DNA of 64,000 bases from the NCBI GenBank assembly GCA_029580855.1, contig JAKPQH010000189.1, positions 62,001-126,000 of the forward strand, read 5' to 3'. Of this stretch, positions 29,128 to 39,000 are shown in pieces; within the stretch, counting starts at the first letter, position 1; every line of letters begins with the position of its first letter. The notes under the pieces are model-generated. The model searched no databases and was not told the origin of the DNA. It saw nothing but the letters and a program-made list of their open reading frames with translations. Both the position numbers and the translations under genes were made by a program. This stretch comes from a bacterium (GTDB lineage: Bacteria; Methylomirabilota; Methylomirabilia; Methylomirabilales; 2-02-FULL-66-22).

Positions 29128-29376
29128 CCGGCCCACGGCGAACGATGCCGCAGCGCTACACCAGGTGACCGAACGTGCGGCAGAAAGGAGGCAAGCCCGG
29201 GGTCGTGCCGGATTTGATCCTTGGAAGGATCTGGGCCGCGAGAACCGCATGGACAATCGCGATGGATGGACTTGACAGCTCGGCGAAATACGGAGTATCT
29301 CTCATCCACTTGATGGGATCGGCGCGCCCCGCGCCTGCCCGCGGTAACCATGTCCGAGCGCAATAGGAGGTGTGCA

Positions 29377-30657
29377 ATGCCACGTGGGAGTCGAAAGTGG
29401 GTCGTCGGCGCGTTGTTCATCGGTTTCGCCATCGTTCTTGCCGTGCCTGCGGCGGCCCAGGTCAAGATCCGGTTCCAGACCTGGCACTGGGGTGAGAAGC
29501 CGTGGGTCAACGCGCTCGATGCGTTCAAGGACGATTTCAACAAGGCAAATCCCGGCATCGAGGTCGTTCGCGACGAGAGCCGGTACGCCGACAAAGAGAC
29601 CGTGTACACGGCCACGTCCCAGGCCAAGGCGGCAGCCGACATCGCACATTTCCAGCATCGGCCCATCCCCATGTTTGCGGAGCGTGGCTATCTCCTGGCC
29701 CTCGACCCCTTCATCGAGAAGGAAGGCGGCCAGAAGTTCCTCGCCCAGTACGATCAGGCAGCCCTGGAAATCTGCAAGTACAAGGGGAAGATCTACTGCC
29801 TTCCCGATTTCGTGAATCCCATGGGCATGCTCATCAACATGGCGCATTACAAAGAGGTCGGCTTGGACCCCGCCAAGCCGCCGGCCACGTGGGACCAGCT
29901 GGTCGAGTACGCCAAGAAGCTGACGACCGGCTCGCGGTACGGCATTGGCCTCATCGGGGCCCGCCAGGAGGGGCTCTTCATGCGCCTCAACCCCTTCATC
30001 TGGGGCGCCGGCGGTGAGTACCTCACGCCGGACGGCAAACGCTCGGCCATGGACACGCCGGAATTCCTTGAGGGCTTCAAATTCTACGTCGAGCTGTTCA
30101 CGAAATACAAGGTGGTGCCGCCGGGCGTTATCGAGCAAGGTGCGCAGGAGGTCCGAACCCAGGTCGCGCACGAGAAAGTTTCCATGAACATCTCGGTGCC
30201 CCAGGCCTGGAAGATCGTACAGGCCATCAATCCTAACATGAAGGTGCCCGAGACGCTGACGGCGGTCCCGGTCCCGGCGGGGCCCAAGAAGAAGGTGACC
30301 GCGGCCGAGTACGGGATGCGCGTCATCAGCGCTTACACGAAAAACCCCGAGGCGGCCTGGAAGGTGTACAAGTACTGGTACAGCCATGACATCCAGCTGC
30401 GGAACTTCCAAATCGCGGCTGTCCTGTCCGCACGCCTTGATGTCAAGAACGGACCCGAGATGCAGAACGACAAGTTCGCGAAGGTCTACTCGGCCCAGGC
30501 CCAATATGCGAAGCTCGAGCCGCGCATTCCCGAATGGCCGAAGATCGGCGACGCGGTGATCACGGCGGTCCAGGAGGCATTCTCGGGCGTGAAGACTCCC
30601 GAACAGGCCCTGAAGGATGCTCACGCATCCGCCAATCGAACGCTTAGCGGTCAGTAG
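29377..30657 (+). CDS. ABC sugar transporter family 1 solute-binding protein
   Basis: Signal peptide then QVKIRFQTWHWGEKPWVNALDAFKDDFNKANPGIEV. Confidence 0.92.
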   Translation: MPRGSRKWVVGALFIGFAIVLAVPAAAQVKIRFQTWHWGEKPWVNALDAFKDDFNKANPGIEVVRDESRYADKETVYTATSQAKAAADIAHFQHRPIPMFAERGYLLALDPFIEKEGGQKFLAQYDQAALEICKYKGKIYCLPDFVNPMGMLINMAHYKEVGLDPAKPPATWDQLVEYAKKLTTGSRYGIGLIGARQEGLFMRLNPFIWGAGGEYLTPDGKRSAMDTPEFLEGFKFYVELFTKYKVVPPGVIEQGAQEVRTQVAHEKVSMNISVPQAWKIVQAINPNMKVPETLTAVPVPAGPKKKVTAAEYGMRVISAYTKNPEAAWKVYKYWYSHDIQLRNFQIAAVLSARLDVKNGPEMQNDKFAKVYSAQAQYAKLEPRIPEWPKIGDAVITAVQEAFSGVKTPEQALKDAHASANRTLSGQ

Positions 30658-30682
30658 TCAGGCGTTTCTCGGTTGACTCCGG

Positions 30683-30719
30683 ACGAGCCAGGGGGAATAA
30701 TTCCTCCCCCCTGGCTCGT
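30683..30719 (+). terminator. Strong GC hairpin between SBP and permease genes
   Basis: ACGAGCCAGGGGG aataattcct CCCCCTGGCTCGT. Confidence 0.65.
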
Positions 30720-30741
30720 TGTCTAATGGCAGGAGTTCGGA

Positions 30742-31617
30742 ATGCGTTCTGGCCATGCCTGGCACGATAGGCACCTCGGGTATTTCTTTGTCCTGCCTGC
30801 TACGTTGATGCTGGCCGCCGTCTTGATCTTTCCGGCCTTCATCACCGTGAAGGCAAGCATCACCCCCGAGGGGGGCAGCGGCTGGAATCTCACCCTGGTC
30901 CATTACCTGAAGGCGTTCCGGGATCCGGTGCTCTGGCAGACCTTCAAGAACACTTTTGCCTTCGTTGCCTGGAGCCTCCTTGGCCATTTCGTTCTCGGCC
31001 TCGGCCTGGCGCTTGCGCTGAATCAGGCCCTCCCGGGTCAGACCTTCTTCCGCTTGGTGACGCTCATCCCCTGGACCATTCCCGACGTCGTGGCTGGTAT
31101 TCTCTTTCGCTGGGTCCTGAACCCGATCCACGGGGCAATGAACCCGCTGATCCGGCTCGTTTTCCCAAGCTTCCCTGCCGAGTTTCAATGGCTCTCCAAC
31201 CCGACCCTCGCTTTCCCCTCTGTGATCGTTGCCAACATCTGGCGAGGCTATCCGTTGGTGATGGTAATGCTGCTCGCCGGTCTCATGGCGATCCCGCGTG
31301 AGTTGTACGAGGCGGCGGCCGTGGATGGCGCGGGAAAGGCGCGGCGGTTCTTTCACATCACGCTCCCCGGGCTCAGCACCATCATCCTCATTGCCTTGGC
31401 TCTCGATATGGTGTGGGAGTTCCGCCGCTTCGCCTTGGTCGTCGCCATGACTGGCGGCGGACCCGGCACGCTGACCGAGGTCCTCTCCACGCTGGTGTAC
31501 AAGACCTACTTCCAGTTCTTTACCTTCGAGTACGCATCGGCCATGGCCATCCTGATGAGCGCGGTACTCTTCATTCTGAGCTTGCCGTACATCATCCTCG
31601 TCGGGAGGGAGCAATGA
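30742..31617 (+). CDS. ABC sugar transporter permease (MalF/UgpA-like)
   Basis: 291 aa; EAAAVDGAGKARRFFHITLPGLS EAA motif. Confidence 0.93.
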   Translation: MRSGHAWHDRHLGYFFVLPATLMLAAVLIFPAFITVKASITPEGGSGWNLTLVHYLKAFRDPVLWQTFKNTFAFVAWSLLGHFVLGLGLALALNQALPGQTFFRLVTLIPWTIPDVVAGILFRWVLNPIHGAMNPLIRLVFPSFPAEFQWLSNPTLAFPSVIVANIWRGYPLVMVMLLAGLMAIPRELYEAAAVDGAGKARRFFHITLPGLSTIILIALALDMVWEFRRFALVVAMTGGGPGTLTEVLSTLVYKTYFQFFTFEYASAMAILMSAVLFILSLPYIILVGREQ

Positions 31618-32471
31618 AGAGCGCGGCGCTGGCATCCGAGCAGCGGGAAAGGCGAATGGACGCCGTCCTCTCGTATGGCCTCCTTCTCTTGTCTGTGGTA
31701 TTCGCCATTTTTCCCTTTGTCTTCATGCTTTCCACGTCCCTCAAGAGCGAGGCCGAGGCCTTGAGTCTCCCCGTCACCTGGATCCCGAAGCAGTTCACGC
31801 TCCAGGCGTACAGCGAGATGTGGACGCTGAAGCCGTTTGGCAGCTATTTCTTGAACAGCATCGTGGTGTCGGGCGTGACCGCGCTGCTTTCGACCATCGT
31901 TGGCGCCCTGGCGGGTTACGGCTTTTCCCGGTTCCATTTCCGCGGCCGGACAAGCCTTCTCGCCTTCTTCCTCGCTACCCAGATGATCTCCGGCGTCCTC
32001 GTGATCGGTCCCTACTTCCAGATATTGGCGGCACTCGATCTGTACAACACGCTCACTGGGCTCATCATCGCGTACGTGACCATCTGCCTTCCTTTCGCAG
32101 CCTGGATGTCCAAAGGCTATTTCGACTCGATCCCGAGAGAGTTGGACGAGGCCGGTTTAGTGGACGGCGCCTCACGTCTACAGATCTTTTTTCGGGTCAT
32201 CTGCCCGATCGCCGTGCCGGGGACCGTATCCACGCTCCTCTTTGCCTTCCTCCTCGCATGGCAGGACCTCCTCTGGGCGCTTTGCCTGATCTCCATCGAC
32301 GAGAAGCGCACCGTGACGCTGGGTGTCGCCTTCCTCGTCGGCGAATTCGTCATCAAATGGCCCATGCTGACGGCCGCCTCGCTCATCGGGAGCCTCCCGA
32401 CCATCCTCCTGTACCTCTTCCTACAGCGGTACTACGTGGAAGGTCTGGCGCGCGGCGCGGTGAAAGGTTAG
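31614..32471 (+). CDS. ABC sugar transporter permease (MalG/UgpE-like)
   Basis: ATG 31614 overlaps previous stop; DEAGLVDGASRLQIFFRVICPIAVPG EAA-type motif. Confidence 0.93.
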   Translation: MKSAALASEQRERRMDAVLSYGLLLLSVVFAIFPFVFMLSTSLKSEAEALSLPVTWIPKQFTLQAYSEMWTLKPFGSYFLNSIVVSGVTALLSTIVGALAGYGFSRFHFRGRTSLLAFFLATQMISGVLVIGPYFQILAALDLYNTLTGLIIAYVTICLPFAAWMSKGYFDSIPRELDEAGLVDGASRLQIFFRVICPIAVPGTVSTLLFAFLLAWQDLLWALCLISIDEKRTVTLGVAFLVGEFVIKWPMLTAASLIGSLPTILLYLFLQRYYVEGLARGAVKG

Positions 32472-32535
32472 CCCGGCAGGTTGCCCCGCCGCCTCCGCGT
32501 GGCCGCTTGATCCGTTACTCGTCAAATGGAAAGGG

Positions 32536-32972
32536 TTACGGCGTGGTTGTGGTAAGGAAGGTCTGTGGTGTGTGGGTCTGAACGACCGCTGCGCCCCGCT
32601 CCAGCTGCTCGGAATCCAGGGTGACCAATTCGGCGGCAAACATCGCTGCAGCCGCGACAAAGACCGCGTCGGCGCCTCGTAACCTGTGTTGGGACGCAAG
32701 CGCCGCCGTCTGCTGGGCTACCCCGTCGTCTAGAGCCACCAACACGTATTCGGGAGGCGACCGATCGCGAGGGCGTACCGTTGCGCGACCTCACGGTCGC
32801 TGCCGGTTCGACTCAGCGCTGCGGCGACTTCCGGGATCGCGAGCGTCTGGATAAAGAGGCGGGGCCGCCTCGCGCGCACCCACTACAGAAAAGCCGCACT
32901 CTCCGGGTGGCCCGGTTCCCGGGCGCGTGCCCGGCTGACAAAGACACTGGAGTCGATCGTGAGTAACCGCAT
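32536..32972 (-). pseudogene. VapC-like PIN-domain toxin with in-frame TAG and frameshift
   Basis: MRLLTIDSSVFVSRARAREPGHPESAAFL* then WVRARRPRLFIQTLAIPEVAAALSRTGSDREVAQRYALAIGRLPN, then in another frame LVALDDGVAQQTAALASQHRLRGADAVFVAAAAMFAAELVTLDSEQLERG. Confidence 0.75.
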
Positions 32973-33293
32973 CTATCGCCTCATCCCCGCGAGTTCCGCG
33001 ACGGCTGAGCGACGCTTGCCGGGTCTCTCGGAGGCGAGTGCGGTCGCCAACGCGTCCCAGGCATCCCAAGCACGGTCCTGCTGGGGGGTTGCGAGGAGCC
33101 GTTCCCCGGCATCCACGGGAACGATCAGGGCTTCCACCGCGCCCCGCCGCGTCACGGCATAGGTTACGCGACGGGTCCGGACGTCCTTTATAACGGCCGA
33201 AGCATTGGTTTTGAGCGCGCGGATGCCGATGGACGCCCGCCCGGTGGGTGTTTTCCCGCCGTGTTGTTTTGGTCTGGGCACCGATTTTCGCAT
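32973..33293 (-). CDS. Phd/YefM-like type II antitoxin
   Basis: TGRASIGIRALKTNASAVIKDVRTRRVTYAVTRRGAVEALIVP; directly upstream of PIN remnant. Confidence 0.82.
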   Translation of the reverse strand: MRKSVPRPKQHGGKTPTGRASIGIRALKTNASAVIKDVRTRRVTYAVTRRGAVEALIVPVDAGERLLATPQQDRAWDAWDALATALASERPGKRRSAVAELAGMRR

Positions 33294-33643
33294 CGTGGTC
33301 ACGTCCGGATAATATGCCACCACATCCTCGTATCCGTGTCAATACAGGGTTCCGTCCGGGGGCGTTCCGAAGGACGCGCCATCGCTCGCCAAGAAAACAT
33401 CCGCCGCAATGACGTCGTCGGGATCGGCGCCGGTCGGGGCGAAGCCCTTGGCCGGTGCGCCGCAGAGCGTACCGCCGCCGTGATCATGGCGGTCCTGCCG
33501 GCGCAGCCGAAGGTCGGTTTTCCCACTCGTTTGCAGGGATGCGCACGCTCACGACGCGGCAGACTACCCTGCGCGCGTGATCGAATTCGTCCGATGCCGC
33601 ACGGATCCGCCACAGACCGGGAGTCGAACAGTTCACCCGCGCT

Positions 33644-34729
33644 TTACCGGAAGATCGTCTCCAGCTCCGCCAGCATGCCCACGTCCTCGGCAAGGCCCTG
33701 AAGGTTGACCAGGACGTAATCCGGGAGCTGCATGCCGTTCCGCAACGCCGTGTCTCGCCGCTCCCACTCCATCTCGCCGGGAAGGTAGATGCGCTCGGCA
33801 CTGACCGCCTTGGGCGCCTGCTTGATCTCACGGATCATGGCATCCATGCGCGCTTTGAACGCGTCCAGGGGCATCATCGCGCCGATGTCGATGGCGATAA
33901 AGGCATGCCCCTGATCGGCCGGTGGGGCGTTCTCGCCGACCCACGCCTTGATGCCGCTCAAGAACGACGCACCGGTCAGGATGCCGGCCAGGACCTCGAC
34001 AAGGACGGCCAATCCGTACCCCTTGTAGCCGGCCATGGGCTGCAGGACGCTCCGGTCGGGGTAACCGCTGGGATCGGTCGTGGGCCGGCCCTCGGGATCG
34101 CACAGCCACCCCGCGGGCACCGACCGGCCCATGGCCTTGGCGATCATGACCTTCGTCACGGCGACGATGCTCGTGGCGACGTCCAGGAAGACCGGCCGCT
34201 CCTGCCCGGCGGGAACGGCGAAAGAGATGGGGTTCGTGCCGATGACCGGCGTCCGACCGCCGGTAACCGCAACGCAGGGATCGCAGTTGGTCATGGACAG
34301 GCCGATCATGTCGTGCCGGAGGGCCAGGGTCGCGTAGTAGCCCGCCGCCCCGAAATGGCTGCTGTGAGCGACGCCGGCGTAGCCCACGCCGGCGGACTTC
34401 GCCTTGGCGATGGCGATCTCCATGGCGCGGCAGGCCACCACCATGGGCATGGCGCAATTCGCATCCACGACCGCCCAGCCCGGGCCTTCGCGCCGGATGG
34501 CCGACTGCGCGCCGGGGCGGATGCCGCCCGCCTTGACGGCGCGCATGAGCGGGCGGATCTGTCGCGTGCCGTGACTGTGGGTGCCCCAGGTGTCGGTCGT
34601 GGTGAGGACCTCGGCCGTCACCGCGGCATCCTCGCGCGAGAGGCCGCAGCGCACCATGGCCTCGGCGCAGAACCGCTGGAGGTCCGCCGGGGCGACGCGC
34701 TTGGTCATGAGGGTGTCCAGGGTTGCCAT
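33644..34729 (-). CDS. Ldh (malate/L-lactate dehydrogenase) family oxidoreductase
   Basis: 361 aa; DTWGTHSHGTRQI, HSSHFGAAGYYA, GTNPISFAVPAG, GYKGYGLAVLVEVLAGILTGA. Confidence 0.94.
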   Translation of the reverse strand: MATLDTLMTKRVAPADLQRFCAEAMVRCGLSREDAAVTAEVLTTTDTWGTHSHGTRQIRPLMRAVKAGGIRPGAQSAIRREGPGWAVVDANCAMPMVVACRAMEIAIAKAKSAGVGYAGVAHSSHFGAAGYYATLALRHDMIGLSMTNCDPCVAVTGGRTPVIGTNPISFAVPAGQERPVFLDVATSIVAVTKVMIAKAMGRSVPAGWLCDPEGRPTTDPSGYPDRSVLQPMAGYKGYGLAVLVEVLAGILTGASFLSGIKAWVGENAPPADQGHAFIAIDIGAMMPLDAFKARMDAMIREIKQAPKAVSAERIYLPGEMEWERRDTALRNGMQLPDYVLVNLQGLAEDVGMLAELETIFR

Positions 34730-35088
34730 GTCGTTTCTCCTCCTCTGGGCCAGCCAGTCATACCGAGCCCCTCGTCGATGGCCGCCGGTTCCTTTCCCGG
34801 ACCGTCGTGGGGGTCTCGCGGACGCTCTAGTCGATCATTCGGCAAGGGCAACCCAATTCGAATTCCGCCGCCCTCCGGACCGGAAAACGGTTGAAGCGCT
34901 GCCCACGAGTTGCCCGTGCCGATGGCGCCTAATCTATTCCGGACCGGTTGCTTTCGCAAGGGTGCACGGCGGGTTTTCTGCATTCGAATCATCCGCAGAC
35001 TCCCCACCGCCGCGCCCGGATGACACCGCCGGGAGGAGGTGATAGACTCCGCCCCGTTCCTGTCTCGTCGACCAGCGGAGGAGCCCGT

Positions 35089-35394
35089 ATGGACTACACA
35101 TGTATCATTCAAGGCGAGTCCGGCGCGCCCGACGACGGGTACCGGGCCGTCATCGAGATCACCGCGTACATCCCCGTCCCCGACAGCGACAAAGCCGTCC
35201 GGGGTCTCTCGCCGTGGATCACCACGGTCCTCCCCTGCCCGGATTGCGGGCAGACCATGATCTGGGCGGAGAGGGGCTACGAAGCCTGGCACCGCATCTG
35301 TAACGGATGCGGCTCGCACTGGTCCGTCACGCCCACGGACGTGGTCGACGACCGCCAGCGCATCGTGATCGAGCGCGCGCGATTTGCCCGGTAG
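35089..35394 (+). CDS. Small zinc-ribbon-like hypothetical protein
   Basis: 101 aa with CPDC...CNGC. Confidence 0.65.
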   Translation: MDYTCIIQGESGAPDDGYRAVIEITAYIPVPDSDKAVRGLSPWITTVLPCPDCGQTMIWAERGYEAWHRICNGCGSHWSVTPTDVVDDRQRIVIERARFAR

Positions 35395-35421
35395 CCCCCC
35401 GCGGGTTGAGGGTGACGGCGG

Positions 35422-36099
35422 ATGATCCCCTGGGAGTTCCTCGACAGCGCCCGCGTTCCGGACGGAGACGGTGAAATCGGTCTGTACCGGCGCGGTCAGG
35501 AATACTCGATTCGGGTGGGCAATCGCGAGCTGATGAACAGCCGCGTCCACGCGTCGGAAGAGGCACTGGCCGAGATGGCGTGCGCACGGATCGCCAACCG
35601 GACGCGACCGTGGATTCTCGTCGGGGGGCTGGGCATGGGTTTCACCCTGGCCGCGGTGCTGCGTGGTCTTTCGGCCGGGGGCGCCGTTCTGGTAGCCGAG
35701 CTGGTGCCGGCCGTCGTGTCATGGAACCGCGGACCCCTGGCGGCGCTCGCGGGTCATCCGCTGCGGGATGCGCGGGTCACCGTGAAGGAGGTGGACGTCG
35801 GCCACATCTTGCGCGCCGAACGCCAGGCCTTCGACGCGATCCTCCTGGATGTGGACAACGGCCCGGCGGCCCTCGGACGGCAGAAAAACGATTGGCTGTA
35901 CGCGCGGCCCGGCCTCGAGGCCGCGCACGCGGCCCTGCGCCCCGCAGGAGTGCTGGCCGTCTGGTCCGCCGCGCCGAATCGCATCTTCACCCAGCGCTTG
36001 CGCCGCAACGGTTTCACCGTGGATGAAGTCCGTACGTCGGCGCACAGCTCCGGCAAGGGGCGGCGCCACACGATTTGGCTCGCCGGGCGGACATCCTGA
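35422..36099 (+). CDS. Spermidine synthase-like methyltransferase-fold protein
   Basis: 225 aa; ILVGGLGMGFTLAAVL, FDAILLDVDNGP. Confidence 0.82.
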   Translation: MIPWEFLDSARVPDGDGEIGLYRRGQEYSIRVGNRELMNSRVHASEEALAEMACARIANRTRPWILVGGLGMGFTLAAVLRGLSAGGAVLVAELVPAVVSWNRGPLAALAGHPLRDARVTVKEVDVGHILRAERQAFDAILLDVDNGPAALGRQKNDWLYARPGLEAAHAALRPAGVLAVWSAAPNRIFTQRLRRNGFTVDEVRTSAHSSGKGRRHTIWLAGRTS

Positions 36100-36137
36100 C
36101 CACGCAGGCGATCACCTTTTCGGGTGAAACGATCGTC

Positions 36138-36578
36138 TCACGGGACGGGCGGAGCGTCGTGAATCTCCATCCATCGTCCGGGGTCTTTGAGGTCCGTCCA
36201 CCCGAACTGCCGGTAGAGCTCGTGGGCGTCGCGCGTGGCCAGCATCCAGCGCCGCAATCCCTGCAGTCCCGGGTGTCCCATGACGGCGGACAGCAGCCAC
36301 TTCCCCAATCCCCGGCCGCGATACGACTCGTCGATGAAGACATCGCACAGGTACCCGAACGTGGCGCAGTCCGTCACGACGCGCGCGAACCCGATCTGGC
36401 GTCCGCCGGCGTAGAGGCCGAAGCACAGAGAGTGTTCGATCGAGCGCTCGATGACGTCTCGCGTCCTCCCCTGCGCCCAGTAGGCTTGGGACAGGAAGGC
36501 GACAATCGCCTCCCGCTGGAGGCGCACTTTCTCCGTGCTGATCGCGAACTCGCCGCGGTGAAGCTCGTACGGCGGCAT
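36138..36578 (-). CDS. GNAT family N-acetyltransferase
   Basis: 146 aa; GYLCDVFIDESYRGRGLGKWLLSAVMGHP. Confidence 0.92.
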   Translation of the reverse strand: MPPYELHRGEFAISTEKVRLQREAIVAFLSQAYWAQGRTRDVIERSIEHSLCFGLYAGGRQIGFARVVTDCATFGYLCDVFIDESYRGRGLGKWLLSAVMGHPGLQGLRRWMLATRDAHELYRQFGWTDLKDPGRWMEIHDAPPVP

Positions 36579-36649
36579 CCCGTGTTTCGCCCTCCCTGAC
36601 CCAGACCTGGCGCCAACCGCGTCCGTCCGGGGAGGAATGACGCGGCCTG

Positions 36650-37612
36650 TCAGATCTTCCCGATGAAGTGGGTGCCGGCGCGGCCGTCCATGGCGTCACC
36701 GAGCCGCGCGGGGCTGGTGATGAGGCCGCGCTTCCCACCGGTCTTGAGGAAATTGACGATCGCCTCGACCTTCGGGCCCATGCTCCCCTTCGCGAAATGT
36801 CCCTCGCCTTGCAGGACCTCGATCTCTTTCAGCGTCACGGCGTCCAGGGCGCGCTGCTCCGGCTTGCCGTAATGAACATACACCTGGGGCACATCGGTGA
36901 GGATGATGAGCAGCTCGGCTCCGATCTCCGCCGCCAGAACCGAGGACGTCAGGTCCTTGTCGATGACCGCCTCGATCCCCTCGTAGTCGCGGTTTTCCCC
37001 CCGGACGATGGGGATCCCGCCGCCGCCGCACGCGACCACGATGTGGCCGGCGCAGGCCGCATCGCGGATCATGGAACGCTGAACCACGCGCACGGGGCGC
37101 GGCGACGCCACCAGGCGCCGCCAACCGCGACCGGCGTCGTCGAGGATCTTCCACCCCAGGCGATCGCGCCGCTCCTCCGCTTGCTCCTTCGTGAGAAAGG
37201 GGCCGATGGGTTTTGACGGGTTCTGGAAAGCGGGGTCGTCCCGCTCCACCAGGACCTGTGTGATCATCGTCACGACGTAGCGCTTGATGTCCCGGCGGCG
37301 CAGATGGTTGAGCAGAGCCTGCTGGAGGACATAGCCCAGGAACCCTTCGGTGTTGGCGACCAGCACGTCCAGCGGCATGGAGGGCACGCTGTCCCGCGTC
37401 AGCTCGTTCTGCAGGAGCAGGTTCCCCACCTGGGGTCCGTTCCCATGGGTCACGACGAGATTGTAGTTACGCTCCACGAGCGTCATGAGCGACCCGCAGA
37501 TCGCCGCGGCGTTGCGCTCGTGGTCGCGGATGTCGCCCGCCTCGCCGCGCTGCATGAAGGCATGACCGCCCATGGCCACCAGGACGATGGGACGGTTGGT
37601 GGAATCCGTCAT
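36650..37612 (-). CDS. arcC: Carbamate kinase
   Basis: 320 aa; VALGGHAFMQRGE-type start, VTHGNGPQVGNLLLQNE, ACGGGGIPIVR, DKDLTSSVLAAEIGAELLIILTDV. Confidence 0.95.
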   Translation of the reverse strand: MTDSTNRPIVLVAMGGHAFMQRGEAGDIRDHERNAAAICGSLMTLVERNYNLVVTHGNGPQVGNLLLQNELTRDSVPSMPLDVLVANTEGFLGYVLQQALLNHLRRRDIKRYVVTMITQVLVERDDPAFQNPSKPIGPFLTKEQAEERRDRLGWKILDDAGRGWRRLVASPRPVRVVQRSMIRDAACAGHIVVACGGGGIPIVRGENRDYEGIEAVIDKDLTSSVLAAEIGAELLIILTDVPQVYVHYGKPEQRALDAVTLKEIEVLQGEGHFAKGSMGPKVEAIVNFLKTGGKRGLITSPARLGDAMDGRAGTHFIGKI

Positions 37613-37624
37613 GGCCTGCTCCCG

Positions 37625-38956
37625 TCAGCCCTTGCCCATCGTCTTCAGCGCGTCCTCCACCCGCGTCAGCGTCTCGTCGATGTCCGCCGGTGTGTGGGCC
37701 GCCGAAAAGCCGTGGTGCCCGAGGGCCAGCTTCCCGTAGTTGTGGAAGTACACGCCCCGCGCGAAGCAGGCGCGGATGAACCGGTAGCCGAGCTCGCCGT
37801 CGATCCGGGCGGCGTCCTGGTAGGCCTGCACCTCGTGGGTCACGCCGAAGTAGATGCCGAAGCGGGCCCCGAGGCCCTGCACCCGGGCCGGGACGCCGTG
37901 GGCGGCGAAGAGCGCGGTCAGGCCGCGGTAGAGCCGGTCCGCGGTGGCGGCGATCCGGTCGTAGAAGCCCGGCTGCGCGATGTCGTGGAGGGCGGCCCGG
38001 GCGGCGAGGATGGCGAACAGGTGGCCGGAGTAGGTCCCGGAGTGCGCCGCGGGCCCTTGGGGGCTCAGGACCTGCATGAACTCGCGCTTGCCGGCCACCA
38101 CCGCCAGCGGCAGGCCGTTCGCCACCGCCTTGGCCAGGGTGCAGAGATCGGGGGTCACCCCGTAGTAGGCCTGGGCGCCGCCCGGCGCCATCCGGAAGGC
38201 GCTCAGCACCTCGTCAAAGATGAGGCAAATCCCCCGCTGCGCCGTCTCCGCCCGCAGCAGCTCCAGCAGCCCCGGCGCGGGGGGGATGCAGCCCGAGTTG
38301 TAGTTCACCGGCTCGCAGATGACCGCCGCCAGCTCGTCGCCGTGCTCGCGCAGCGCCTGGCGGATCGCCGCCGGATCGTTCCAGGGGATCACCAGGACCA
38401 GGTCCGCGAGGGCCGGCGGGACCCCGGCGGATTCCACCTGGGGCGGCACATAGGGGTAGGTCGGGAACGTCTCGCGGGCCGGCCCGTGCGCGTTCCACAC
38501 CACGGCGTCGTGCAGCCCGTGGAAGTGCCCTTCGAACTTCAGGATCTTGGCCCGTCCGGTCACGGCCCGGGCCACCCGGAGCGCCGCGAAGGTCGCCTCG
38601 GACCCGGAGTTCGCGAAGCGGACCTGCTCCGCGCAGGGGACGAGGCGGCAGAGCGTCTCGGCCACCTGGCTGTGGTGTTCCGTCTCGTAGGCGCAGATCA
38701 CGCCCATGTCCAGCGCCTGCTGGATGGCCTTGCGCACCCCCGGGTGGTTGTGGCCGAGAAAGCTCGCGCCGTGGGAGAGGTTGTAGTCGAGATAGGTCCG
38801 CCCGTCCACATCGTAGAGGCGGCAGCCGTCCCCGTGGGTGAGGTACACCGGCCGCCCGAGGGCGGCGTTCAGCCGGGCCGAGCCGGACACGCCGGCGACC
38901 AGGTACTGACTGGCGAACTCGAAGAGGGTCTCGCTCTTGCTCGTCTCAGGCGTCAT
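37625..38956 (-). CDS. Class III aminotransferase (glutamate-1-semialdehyde aminomutase-like)
   Basis: ATG 38956; LYDVDGRTYLDYNLSHGASFLGHNHPGVRKAI, LIFDEVLSAFRMAPGGAQAYYGVTPDLCTLAKAVANG. Confidence 0.93.
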   Translation of the reverse strand: MTPETSKSETLFEFASQYLVAGVSGSARLNAALGRPVYLTHGDGCRLYDVDGRTYLDYNLSHGASFLGHNHPGVRKAIQQALDMGVICAYETEHHSQVAETLCRLVPCAEQVRFANSGSEATFAALRVARAVTGRAKILKFEGHFHGLHDAVVWNAHGPARETFPTYPYVPPQVESAGVPPALADLVLVIPWNDPAAIRQALREHGDELAAVICEPVNYNSGCIPPAPGLLELLRAETAQRGICLIFDEVLSAFRMAPGGAQAYYGVTPDLCTLAKAVANGLPLAVVAGKREFMQVLSPQGPAAHSGTYSGHLFAILAARAALHDIAQPGFYDRIAATADRLYRGLTALFAAHGVPARVQGLGARFGIYFGVTHEVQAYQDAARIDGELGYRFIRACFARGVYFHNYGKLALGHHGFSAAHTPADIDETLTRVEDALKTMGKG

Positions 38957-39000
38957 GGCTTCTCCCTGGTTTGAGTGTCCGGAAGCCGGACGATGACCTG

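Noticed and set aside
30658-31635. 325-aa minus-strand ORF
   Set aside because: Antisense to the ABC permease; charged, low-information translation.
37304-38974. 556-aa plus-strand ORF
   Set aside because: Antisense to the aminotransferase and carbamate kinase; no recognisable motif.
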